Assembly (NCBI RefSeq): GCF_023700745.1 | Contig: NZ_JAMPYG010000002.1 | Location: forward strand, 1-64,000 | DNA length: 64,000 nt | Source of the DNA: Rhodoferax sp. | GTDB taxonomy: Bacteria > Pseudomonadota > Gammaproteobacteria > Burkholderiales > Burkholderiaceae_C | Direction of reading: 5' to 3' | Part shown: positions 1-8,550 of the stretch, one piece after another | Layout: each line of letters opens with the position of its first letter | Position numbering within the stretch: the stretch's first letter is position 1 | Made by a program: the position numbers and the translations under genes | The notes under the pieces: model-generated | Database searches by the model: none | What the model was told of the DNA's origin: nothing | What the model saw: the letters and a program-made list of their open reading frames with translations, nothing else

Positions 1-96
1 CGTGTCGCATAACCGGGTGGTTATGTCGCGTGTCTCAAACGCCAGGTTAAATGCCAATTTTCGTGGAAGTTATTCCACTTCCCCAAAGGATACATC

Positions 97-348
97 ATGG
101 TCGTCATTCGACTCGCCCGTGGCGGTGCAAAAGCTCGCCCGTTTTTCAATATTGTGGTGGCCGACAAACGCACCCGTCGCGACGGCCGCTTTATCGAGCG
201 CATCGGTTTTTACAACCCGATCGCTACCGCCAACGAGGAAAGCATCCGCATTGCCCAGGACCGTTTGACTTACTGGCGTAGCGTGGGCGCACAAGCCTCT
301 CCCACCGTTGAACGCCTGATCAAACAATCTGCTGCCAAAGCAGCCTGA
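97..348 (+). CDS. rpsP: 30S ribosomal protein S16
   Basis: [41 protein letters not shown] is typical S16; SD aaagga upstream; followed by rimM-trmD-rplS. Confidence 0.97.
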   Translation: MVVIRLARGGAKARPFFNIVVADKRTRRDGRFIERIGFYNPIATANEESIRIAQDRLTYWRSVGAQASPTVERLIKQSAAKAA

Positions 349-921
349 TTGTTGTTGATGTTGCCCGGCCTGGAGGCTGCCGAATTGCCGGCAGATGCCA
401 TTGAAGTCGGGCGCATCCTGGATGCCTGGGGCATCAAGGGGTGGTTCAAGGTTCTCCCCTACAGCGCCGATCCTGAGGCGCTTTTTTCTTCCAAATCCTG
501 GTTTCTGCTTCCGACCGAAAAAGGCGTCAAAACTTTTGATGGCGTTGGTTTGTTGAAAGTCAAGGAAGCCAAAATCCATTCAGACACCGTGGTCGCCTGC
601 GCGCAGGACATCAGTGACCGCAATGCGGCCGACGCACTGCGCGGTGCACGCATTTTCATTTCACGCAGCAGCTTTCCCACTGCCCAAAAAGATGAATATT
701 ACTGGGTCGACCTGATCGGGCTTGACGTCGTCAACCGCGAAGGCGTTTCCCTGGGCCAGGTTCGCGACCTGTTGACCACCGGGCCGCAAACCGTGCTGGT
801 GATCGACCGGGTGCGGGATGGCAAGACGCTGGAAATCATGATCCCGTTTGTCGCGACATACATTGATGATGTGAAACTGAGTGAGCGCCGCATCCTGGTA
901 GATTGGCAAGCAGATTACTAG
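349..921 (+). CDS. rimM: 16S rRNA processing protein RimM (start may be TTG 349 or ATG 358)
   Basis: DAIEVGRILDAWGIKGWFKVLPYS N-terminus; canonical position between rpsP and trmD. Confidence 0.94.
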   Translation: MLLMLPGLEAAELPADAIEVGRILDAWGIKGWFKVLPYSADPEALFSSKSWFLLPTEKGVKTFDGVGLLKVKEAKIHSDTVVACAQDISDRNAADALRGARIFISRSSFPTAQKDEYYWVDLIGLDVVNREGVSLGQVRDLLTTGPQTVLVIDRVRDGKTLEIMIPFVATYIDDVKLSERRILVDWQADY

Positions 922-931
922 AGACAGCACC

Positions 932-1699
932 ATGCGATTTGACGTAGTGACGCTGTTTCCGGAATTGTTTGCCCCCCTACTCACGACAGGGATCACCCGA
1001 CGCGCCTTTGAATCCGGTCAAGTGAATGTGCAGCTGCACCAGTTGCGTGATTTTGCACAAGGCAATTACCGCCGGGTTGATGACCGGCCCTTTGGCGGTG
1101 GCCCTGGCATGGTGATGATGGCGGAACCGCTGTCACAGTGCTTGACAGCGGTTCGTGCCGAACGCCATGATGACGCGCCGGTCGTCCTGTTCTCCCCCAT
1201 CGGCCAGCCCCTCAACCACGCCATGGTCACGCGCTGGTCTGAAAGCCGTGGTGCGGTGCTGATTTGCGGTCGCTACGAAGGCATCGACCAGCGTTTCATC
1301 GACACCCATGTCACCGAGCAAATCAGTCTGGGCGATTTTGTACTGTCGGGTGGGGAAATCGCTGCCATGGCCCTGCTTGACGCCGTGGCCAGGCTGCAAC
1401 CCGGCGTGTTGGGCGATGCCGACAGCCATGCACAGGACAGTTTCAACCCGGCGCTGGATGGCCTGCTGGATTGCCCACATTACACCCGTCCCGAAATCTG
1501 GCAGGGCCAAACTGTGCCCGACGTGCTGCTCAGCGGCCACCATGTCAACATTGAGCGCTGGCGTCGCGAGCAGCGCTTGTTGCTCACCCAAGGCCTGCGA
1601 CCGGAACTGATTGCACAGGCCCGCCACGCGGGTCAATTGAGTCAAACAGACGAGGTCGTGCTCTCAGGCTATAATCGCAAGCTTCCCGATCCTCTGTAA
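932..1699 (+). CDS. trmD: tRNA (guanine37-N1)-methyltransferase
   Basis: MRFDVVTLFPELF, DDRPFGGGPGMVM, GRYEGIDQR, SLGDFVLSGGE motifs. Confidence 0.97.
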   Translation: MRFDVVTLFPELFAPLLTTGITRRAFESGQVNVQLHQLRDFAQGNYRRVDDRPFGGGPGMVMMAEPLSQCLTAVRAERHDDAPVVLFSPIGQPLNHAMVTRWSESRGAVLICGRYEGIDQRFIDTHVTEQISLGDFVLSGGEIAAMALLDAVARLQPGVLGDADSHAQDSFNPALDGLLDCPHYTRPEIWQGQTVPDVLLSGHHVNIERWRREQRLLLTQGLRPELIAQARHAGQLSQTDEVVLSGYNRKLPDPL

Positions 1700-1760
1700 G
1701 ACCGCCTGGGTGCATTGCACTGAGGCATGCGTCATGGTGACGCTGGTGCTGACATGATCA

Positions 1761-2153
1761 TTGAAAGAACTTATGAACCTGATCCAAATCCTTGAGCAAG
1801 AAGAAATTGCTCGCCTGAACAAGACCATCCCCGAGTTTGGCCCTGGCGACACTGTTGTCGTGAACCTGAACGTGGTTGAAGGCACCCGCAAACGTCTGCA
1901 AGCCTATGAAGGTGTGGTGATTGCCAAGCGCAATCGCGGCCTCAACAGCGGCTTTACCGTGCGGAAAATCTCCAGCGGCGAAGGTGTCGAGCGTACGTTC
2001 CAGACCTACAGCCCGCTGATTGCCAGCATCGAAGTCAAGCGCCGCGGCGATGTGCGCCGTGCCAAGCTGTACTACTTGCGTGACCGCAGCGGCAAGTCGG
2101 CTCGTATCAAGGAAAAACTGCCAGCCCGTAAAGTGGTGAACACCGCCGCTTGA
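1761..2153 (+). CDS. rplS: 50S ribosomal protein L19
   Basis: [48 protein letters not shown]; last gene of the rpsP operon. Confidence 0.97.
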   Translation: MKELMNLIQILEQEEIARLNKTIPEFGPGDTVVVNLNVVEGTRKRLQAYEGVVIAKRNRGLNSGFTVRKISSGEGVERTFQTYSPLIASIEVKRRGDVRRAKLYYLRDRSGKSARIKEKLPARKVVNTAA

Positions 2154-2170
2154 TAAGCCAGCGCACAGCT

Positions 2171-2207
2171 AAAAAAACCGCCCCAGTCGACTGTGGCGGT
2201 TTTTTTT
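2171..2207 (+). terminator. Intrinsic terminator after rplS (A-tract/T-tract on both sides)
   Basis: aaaaaaaccgcc-c-cagtcgactg-t-ggcggtttttttt. Confidence 0.9.
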
Positions 2208-2229
2208 CGCCCTTCATTCCTGCCCAACC

Positions 2230-2901
2230 ATGACACTACCCACGATAGATCCGCGCACAGTTCCTGTGACCCAGGTGGACAGCCATCTACCTGCGATAGA
2301 GCACCAATCGCTACAGGCCGATGCGTTACGCTCACGTTTTGCGACACCGCCCGCCTGGCAACCCGAGTTTTTGGCAGAAAAAAAATTCATGGACCGTGAG
2401 CCTATGCCTGCGGCAGTGCTGCTGCCCATAGTGCAGCGCCCGGAACCGACCGTCTTGCTCACCCTGCGCACACCACACCTGAGCACACATTCGGGACAAA
2501 TTGCCTTTCCTGGCGGCAAGGTGGATGAGACGGACACGAATGTGGTTGCTGCAGCCTTGCGAGAGGCACAGGAAGAAATTGGTCTGGATGCGCATTTTGT
2601 CGAGGTACTCGGCCAATTGCCGATCTATATTACAGGCTCGGCCTTCCATATTGCACCCGTGGTGGCACTGGTCTCTCCGGGCTTTACGCTGAGTCCCAAT
2701 CCGTATGAAGTAGCCGATGTGTTTGAAGTACCCCTGGCATACTTGATGAATCCGGCCTACCATCGGCACCATCGGACGGACTGGCAGGGCGTGCAACGCG
2801 AATGGTTGTCAATACCCTACCAGGACCATCAGACCGAGCGCTTTATCTGGGGTGCAACAGCTGGCATGCTGCGCAACTTTTACCAGTTTTTGCGGGCTTG
2901 A
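2230..2901 (+). CDS. NUDIX hydrolase, CoA pyrophosphatase-like
   Basis: LLTLRTPHLSTHSGQIAFPGGKVDETDTNVVAAALREAQEEIGL: NUDIX box plus UPF0035-type motif. Confidence 0.88.
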   Translation: MTLPTIDPRTVPVTQVDSHLPAIEHQSLQADALRSRFATPPAWQPEFLAEKKFMDREPMPAAVLLPIVQRPEPTVLLTLRTPHLSTHSGQIAFPGGKVDETDTNVVAAALREAQEEIGLDAHFVEVLGQLPIYITGSAFHIAPVVALVSPGFTLSPNPYEVADVFEVPLAYLMNPAYHRHHRTDWQGVQREWLSIPYQDHQTERFIWGATAGMLRNFYQFLRA

Positions 2902-2926
2902 ACTTTGCAGCCGCTATGATTCGCGC

Positions 2927-3883
2927 ATGAGCCTTATCTCTGTGTTATTTGCCCTGCTGCTGGAACAAGCGCGCCCCTTGAGCCGCGGCAATCCGATTCA
3001 TGCCGCCATGCGTGCCTGGGTGCGCTACTGCAGCCGTAATCTGGATACCGGCAAGCCCTTGCACGGCTGGCTGGCCTGGGGCCTGGCTGTGGGTGTGCCA
3101 TCCGGTCTGGCCTTGTTGATTTATTGGTCACTTGCTTTCTGGGTGGGGTGGCCGCTGGCGGTGCTCTGGAGCGCCCTGGTGTTGTATGCATCCCTTGGCT
3201 TTCGTCAATTCAGTTTTCATTTCACTGAAGTACGGGATGCATTGGCCAACGACGATGATGCGTTGGCCCGCTCGCTATTGGCCCAATGGCAACACATTGA
3301 CACCCAGTCCTGGTCGCGCAGCGACATCATTGGCCGCGTCATCGAATTCTCGGTACTGGCCGCCCATCGTCATGTGTTTGGCGTGCTGGCCTGGTTTTCA
3401 GTCTTGGCAGCACTTGGTTTAGGCCCCATGGGTGCCGTGTTGTACCGCTTGGCCGAATTTGTCACCCGCTACTGGAAACACAAAAGCAAAACCCTTGAGC
3501 AGCCGGTCAGCCTGGCCCTGCAAACCAATGCACACACAGCCTGGCACTGGATTGACAGCTTGCCAGCACGCATGACCGTGCTAGGCTTTGCAGTCGTAGG
3601 CAATTTTGAAGAAACCATCGACGGCTGGCGCCGTTATGCGGCGCAATCGAACACAGACAATGATGGTCTGGTGCTGGCCGCCACCGCTGGCGCCATCAAT
3701 ATTCAACTTGAAACGCCCAATGCGGCCGACACACCAGCCAACACCGGATTGCCATCGGACACCAATCTTCATCCCTCCCCCGAGCTGGCACACATGGCCA
3801 TTTTGGTCGGACTGGTCTGGCGCGCCGTGGTCATGTGGCTCGTACTTCTGGCGCTTTTGACGCTGGCACGACTCATTGCCTGA
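2927..3883 (+). CDS. CobD/CbiB-like (AmpE-like) inner membrane protein
   Basis: MSLISVLFALLLEQARPLSRGNP...; multiple hydrophobic segments; CbiB-type GAINIQLE-like segment near the C-terminus. Confidence 0.75.
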   Translation: MSLISVLFALLLEQARPLSRGNPIHAAMRAWVRYCSRNLDTGKPLHGWLAWGLAVGVPSGLALLIYWSLAFWVGWPLAVLWSALVLYASLGFRQFSFHFTEVRDALANDDDALARSLLAQWQHIDTQSWSRSDIIGRVIEFSVLAAHRHVFGVLAWFSVLAALGLGPMGAVLYRLAEFVTRYWKHKSKTLEQPVSLALQTNAHTAWHWIDSLPARMTVLGFAVVGNFEETIDGWRRYAAQSNTDNDGLVLAATAGAINIQLETPNAADTPANTGLPSDTNLHPSPELAHMAILVGLVWRAVVMWLVLLALLTLARLIA

Positions 3884-3949
3884 GCGCGAGCGCCAACATG
3901 TACCACTTGGTATAAAAATCACAAATTACCCTTTTTAAGTGAACCCGTC

Positions 3950-5029
3950 TTGAACGCCCAATTTATTAGTCCTGTCGTCCAGCAACTAGTGCCTTATGTG
4001 CCGGGTGAGCAACCCAAAATAGCCAATCTGGTCAAGCTCAATACCAACGAAAACCCTTACCCCCCGTCACCACGCGTGGTAGCCGCCATCCAGCAGGCAG
4101 CGCAGCATGGCCTGCAGCTTTACCCTGACCCTGATGGCAGCGCATTGCGGCAGGCCATCGCCCGGCATCTTGACCTGACACCCCAACAAGTCTTCTTGGG
4201 CAACGGCTCAGACGAAGTTCTGGCCCATGCTTTTTTTGCCTTTTTCCAGCAGGGCTGCCCGCTGCTGATGCCCGACATCAGCTACAGCTTTTACAAAGTC
4301 TATTGCGGCCTGTACAGCATTGCTGCACGTACTGTGCCGTTACGTGAAAACCTGCACCTGAACGTGGCCGACTATGCCGTGCCCGACCAGACTGTCGCCG
4401 GGGTGGTGATTGCCAACCCCAATGCCCCCACCGGGGTTGGCTTGCCACTGGCCGACATTGAGACATTACTGCAAATGCACCCCAACCGGGTCGTGCTGAT
4501 CGATGAGGCCTACGTTGACTTTGGCGGCCGTAGCGCCGTTGCCCTGATTGACCGCTATCCCAACCTGCTGGTAGTGCATACCCTGTCCAAGTCGCGCTCG
4601 CTCGCCGGTTTGCGCATTGGCTACGCCTGTGGCCAGGCGCACCTGGTTGAAGCCCTGAACCGGGTGAAAAACAGCTTCAACTCGTATCCGCTGGATCGGT
4701 TGGCGCTGGCCGGCGGCGCGGCCGCCTTTGAAGACCAGGCCTATTTTGAGCAAACCTGCCAAGCGGTAATGAGCAGCCGCGAAGGGCTGGTACTGGCGTT
4801 GGAAGACCTGGGCTTTGAGGTGTTGCCTTCACAAACCAATTTTGTCTTTGTACGCCACCCCGATCATGAGGGAGCCGAGCTCGCTGCCGGCTTGCGCACG
4901 CAAGGTGTGTTGGTACGGCATTTCAAACAAGCACGCATTGACCAATACCTGCGCATCAGCGTAGGCACGCCCACGCAATGTGATCAACTGGTCGCAGCCC
5001 TGGCCAAACTGGTCACGGCCAAAGCCTGA
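3950..5029 (+). CDS. hisC: Histidinol-phosphate aminotransferase (TTG start)
   Basis: [61 protein letters not shown]: class I/II aminotransferase of HisC type. Confidence 0.9.
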   Translation: MNAQFISPVVQQLVPYVPGEQPKIANLVKLNTNENPYPPSPRVVAAIQQAAQHGLQLYPDPDGSALRQAIARHLDLTPQQVFLGNGSDEVLAHAFFAFFQQGCPLLMPDISYSFYKVYCGLYSIAARTVPLRENLHLNVADYAVPDQTVAGVVIANPNAPTGVGLPLADIETLLQMHPNRVVLIDEAYVDFGGRSAVALIDRYPNLLVVHTLSKSRSLAGLRIGYACGQAHLVEALNRVKNSFNSYPLDRLALAGGAAAFEDQAYFEQTCQAVMSSREGLVLALEDLGFEVLPSQTNFVFVRHPDHEGAELAAGLRTQGVLVRHFKQARIDQYLRISVGTPTQCDQLVAALAKLVTAKA

Positions 5030-5064
5030 GGCACAGGCTTAAACAGCCGGACATTCGACGAAAT

Positions 5065-5104
5065 GTTGGGGTCAGAGCACGTCGCTTTGCGAGTGGTCTG
5101 ACCC
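5065..5104. repeat. REP-like palindromic element, copy 1 (identical inverted copy at 61310-61349)
   Basis: gttggggtcagagcacgtcgctttgcgagtggtctgaccc; folds gggtcaga-g-cac-g-tcgc-TTT-gcga-gtg-g-tctgaccc. Confidence 0.85.
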
Positions 5105-5110
5105 ACAAAG

Positions 5111-6028
5111 TTAATAGCGCCGTTTCTGTTTGAGTTCGGCGTATAAATCACTGTAGATCTGATAGCGATTCAGGCTGATGCTGTCAGGCTTGTCGTCCGA
5201 ATTCACTGCGGCAATCACACCACAACCAGGTTCATGCAAGTGGCTGCAGTTGTAAAACTTGCAGTGTTTGACATGGGGCTTGAGGTCGGGCATGTAGGCC
5301 GCCAACTGGGCCGGCTCAATGTGGTTCAGGCCAAACTCCTGAAACCCCGGAGAATCAATCAGTGCCGTGGTTTTGTCCGCGTCCACCCAATACCAGGTGG
5401 TGCTGGTGGTAGTGTGTTTGCCGCTGCTCAGGGCCTGTGACAAAACGCCGGTTTGCACCAGGGCACCGGGGACCAGGCAGTTGATCAAGGTGCTTTTTCC
5501 GGCACCCGACGGCCCCAGCACCAGGGTGGTCTTGCCCGTCAGCCGCGAGCTCAAGGCTGAGCGCCCAGCTTCTGCGTTCGCGAGCGAAAGCGGCAACACG
5601 TCGTAACCCATGTGCCGATAAGGTGCCAGCCAGTTCCAGGCACGGGCAAAGGGCTCGGTGAGGTCACTTTTGTTAAGGGCAATGATCGGGGTGATGTGCT
5701 GCTCTTCGGCGGCAATCAGGGCCCGGGACAGTTGGCTGCTGGAAAACTCAGGCTCGGCGGCAATCAGGATCAGCACCTGATCCAGGTTGGCGGCAAACAT
5801 CTTGGTTCGCACATCGTCCTGCCGATAGAACAGGTTGCGGCGCGGCTCTATTTTCTCAATCGTGCCTTCGTCCTGAGACGCCAGCCACAACACCCTGTCA
5901 CCCACTACGCCTTCGCTTTTTTTACCTCGCGAATGGCAAATCAAACGCTCTCCCGCTGCGTTTTCAACCAAAAAATGGCGTCCATAGTTGGCCACGATCA
6001 GGCCTGGCGCGCGTTGAGCGTGAGTCAT
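5111..6028 (-). CDS. rsgA: Ribosome small subunit-dependent GTPase A
   Basis: ALNKSDLTEP, LGPSGAGKSTLINCLVPG, DSPGFQEFGL, C-terminal CKFYNCSHLHEPGCGV zinc motif (circularly permuted GTPase). Confidence 0.95.
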   Translation of the reverse strand: MTHAQRAPGLIVANYGRHFLVENAAGERLICHSRGKKSEGVVGDRVLWLASQDEGTIEKIEPRRNLFYRQDDVRTKMFAANLDQVLILIAAEPEFSSSQLSRALIAAEEQHITPIIALNKSDLTEPFARAWNWLAPYRHMGYDVLPLSLANAEAGRSALSSRLTGKTTLVLGPSGAGKSTLINCLVPGALVQTGVLSQALSSGKHTTTSTTWYWVDADKTTALIDSPGFQEFGLNHIEPAQLAAYMPDLKPHVKHCKFYNCSHLHEPGCGVIAAVNSDDKPDSISLNRYQIYSDLYAELKQKRRY

Positions 6029-6357
6029 GGATGCGATGTGTTGACAGCGTCAGGCAGCGCATCCACTGCGGCAGCACAATCAAAGTCAGCCTGCGAGAGT
6101 CCGGCGACATCATGCGTGCAGTAACGCACCAGGCAGCGGTCAAATTGCACGATGAGTTCCGGGTGATGATGACGAGCCTGAGCCACCCAGGCTACGGCAT
6201 TGACAAACAGCATGGTCTGGGCGTAGTCGGCAAAGCAGAAGGTTTTCTGGATCACCACCGCAGCGCCATCCCCGTCCAAATTCCAGCCCTCCAGTTTGGC
6301 CAGTCTTGTGACCACTTCCGTCGCAGTCAAGGCACGTTTGCTTTGGGTGAGAGACAT
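6025..6357 (-). CDS. 4a-hydroxytetrahydrobiopterin dehydratase (PCD)
   Basis: GWNLDGDGAAVVIQKTFCFADYAQTMLFVNAVAWVAQARHHHPELIV: PCD HHPE motif. Confidence 0.9.
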   Translation of the reverse strand: MSLTQSKRALTATEVVTRLAKLEGWNLDGDGAAVVIQKTFCFADYAQTMLFVNAVAWVAQARHHHPELIVQFDRCLVRYCTHDVAGLSQADFDCAAAVDALPDAVNTSHP

Positions 6358-6371
6358 TCTGAACTCAAAAA

Positions 6372-7661
6372 TTAACGAGCCGCCGAGGCAACACCCTGCA
6401 TGCGCGCCAGCCGTTCCGAAGCACCGGGGTGCGAATAATAAAAACGCACATACAGAGGATCTGGCGTCAGGGTGGCGGCATTGTCTTCGTAAAGCTTGAG
6501 CAGCGCGCTCGACAAATCCTGCGCGCTGGTTTGCCTGACGGCATAAGCATCTGCTTCAAATTCATGCTTGCGTGACAGCTGCGCAAAGAACGGGGCAATG
6601 AAGAAGCTGAACACCGGCATGACCAGCATGAACAGCAGCAGTGCCAGCGCATCATTGCCAGACGCCAGATTGGGCTGTACCCCCAGACCCGTATAAAACC
6701 AGACTTGTTGCGTCAGATAACCCAGCAACGCAAAGCCAGCCAGACTCAGGGCAAACATGGAAATAATGCGTTTGATGATGTGCTTGTGCTTGAAATGCCC
6801 GAGCTCATGCGCCAGCACGGCATCGACCTCTGGCGCACTGAGTTTGGCCAGAAGCGTGTCATAAAACACCACCCGCTTGGCGGCACCAAAGCCCGTGAAA
6901 TAAGCGTTCGCATGGGCACTGCGCTTGCTGCCATCCATCACAAACAAGCCCCTGGCAGAAAAACCGCAACGCTGCATCAAGGCTGTCACGCGCGCTTTGA
7001 GTGTTTCGTCTTCCAGCGGTGCAAACTTGTTGAACAGGGGCGCAATCAGTGTCGGGTAGATCACCAATAACAGCAGGTTGAAACCCATCCAGAACAGCCA
7101 GGCCCACAACCACCAGAGCTTGCCCGTGGTGGCCATCATCCAGAGTATCAAGGCAGCGATCGGCAGCCCGATCAAGGCGCCGATCAGGCTGGACTTGAGC
7201 AGGTCAGCCAACCACAGCCTGAAAGTCATTTTGTTGAAGCCAAAACGCTGTTCAAGCACAAAGGTCTGGTACCAGGACAGTGGCAAATCAATGGCGCCAC
7301 TGATCACGACAAAGGCCACCAGCAAAGCCAGTTGCTGCCCCATGCCATGCGCAGTGAATGGGATCAGGGCCTGGTTCAAGGCCGAGAGCCCACCCAGCAG
7401 GGTCCAGCCCAGCAACACCGCAGCGCCCAGCGCCATTTCAAACAGACCAAGACGTGCCTTGGCCAGTGTGTAATCAGCAGCTTTTTGATGGGCCGCCAAT
7501 GAAATGCTGTCCGCAAAAGCCGCTGGTACCGCTTCCCGGTGCTGCGCCACATGGCGAATCTGACGCGAACTCAGCCAGTAACGGAGCACCAGACTCAAGC
7601 ACAAGGCAGCGGCAAACAGCGAAGTCAGTAAAAATGAAGCAGAGAAAAGCGAGTCAGTCAT
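6372..7661 (-). CDS. M48 family metalloprotease (Ste24/CAAX-type)
   Basis: Start [10 protein letters not shown]; zinc motif [34 protein letters not shown]-terminal [14 protein letters not shown]. Confidence 0.92.
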   Translation of the reverse strand: MTDSLFSASFLLTSLFAAALCLSLVLRYWLSSRQIRHVAQHREAVPAAFADSISLAAHQKAADYTLAKARLGLFEMALGAAVLLGWTLLGGLSALNQALIPFTAHGMGQQLALLVAFVVISGAIDLPLSWYQTFVLEQRFGFNKMTFRLWLADLLKSSLIGALIGLPIAALILWMMATTGKLWWLWAWLFWMGFNLLLLVIYPTLIAPLFNKFAPLEDETLKARVTALMQRCGFSARGLFVMDGSKRSAHANAYFTGFGAAKRVVFYDTLLAKLSAPEVDAVLAHELGHFKHKHIIKRIISMFALSLAGFALLGYLTQQVWFYTGLGVQPNLASGNDALALLLFMLVMPVFSFFIAPFFAQLSRKHEFEADAYAVRQTSAQDLSSALLKLYEDNAATLTPDPLYVRFYYSHPGASERLARMQGVASAAR

Positions 7662-7698
7662 GGCGGCGAAGTTTAGGTCATCGGCGACAATTTGGGTC

Positions 7699-8286
7699 AT
7701 GCACAACGCCAACACCCCCACTGCCCTCCCTGCTCTGGCCAAATCGGATCTCAATCTGGTCTGGCTGGACTGCGAGATGACGGGCTTAAACCCGGAACAT
7801 GAGCGCATCATCGAGATCGCGGTCATCGTCACCGACGCCCATTTGACGCAACGCATCGAAGGCCCGGTGCTGGTGATCCACCAAAGCGACGCTCTGCTCG
7901 ACAAGATGGACAAATGGAACAAGAGCACACACGGCAAAAGTGGCCTGATTGACAAGGTCAAGGCCTCAACAGTGGTGGAAGAAGAGGCCGAGAAAGTACT
8001 GCTCCAGTTTTTAAGCCATTACGTGCCCAAGAGCGGCACCCCCATGTGCGGCAACAGCATCGGCCAGGACCGGCGTTTTCTGGCCAGGTACATGCCGAAG
8101 CTTGAAGCTTTTTTTCACTACCGCAACCTCGACGTGAGTACGCTCAAGGAACTCTCCAAGCGCTGGGCACCGGGGGTCTACAAGAGTTTTAAAAAGAAAC
8201 AACGGCATACTGCATTGGCTGATGTACATGAGTCCATCGACGAACTGGAACACTACCGCACGCACTTTCTAAAATTACCAGTCTGA
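7699..8286 (+). CDS. orn: Oligoribonuclease
   Basis: [63 protein letters not shown]. Confidence 0.96.
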   Translation: MHNANTPTALPALAKSDLNLVWLDCEMTGLNPEHERIIEIAVIVTDAHLTQRIEGPVLVIHQSDALLDKMDKWNKSTHGKSGLIDKVKASTVVEEEAEKVLLQFLSHYVPKSGTPMCGNSIGQDRRFLARYMPKLEAFFHYRNLDVSTLKELSKRWAPGVYKSFKKKQRHTALADVHESIDELEHYRTHFLKLPV

Positions 8287-8396
8287 GAAAAAACAGAAGG
8301 CCAATCAGTAGAAACCCGAATCTATGGCATAATTCGCGGCTTCGCTGAAATTACAGCGTATTTTGTACATCTCCCAACATTCACTGGGTCTGCAGC

Positions 8397-8537
8397 CAGG
8401 TTGATTCACAACCTGCCTCAAAAAGACCCCCAGCATCCAGACGCACTCACTTGGCTGAGTCTGAGCCGGTTCCGTTTGATGGTTGATGTTTTTTAACCAT
8501 GAACGGAGCAGCCGCACAACTTGCGGCGCTCTTCGTT
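8397..8537 (+). promoter_or_regulatory. Structured 5' leader of the DEAD-box helicase gene (three hairpins)
   Basis: caggttg-attca-caacctg (8397-8415); atggtt-gatgtttttt-aaccat (8479-8500); aacg-gagc-a-gccgc-acaactt-gcggc-gctc-tt-cgtt (8502-8537), just before SD gagg. Confidence 0.55.
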
Positions 8538-8550
8538 TTGAGGACATTCC

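Noticed and set aside
2898-2920. TTGAAC...TATGAT as a full sigma70 promoter for the cbiB-like gene
   Set aside because: Spacing is only 11 nt, too short for a functional -35/-10 pair; only the -10-like element is retained as a candidate.
7659-7699. Overlapping divergent start codons (CATG) for the M48 protease and orn
   Set aside because: The upstream orn ATG at 7660 is unlikely; the ATG at 7699 fits Orn family N-termini better, leaving a normal though short divergent gap.
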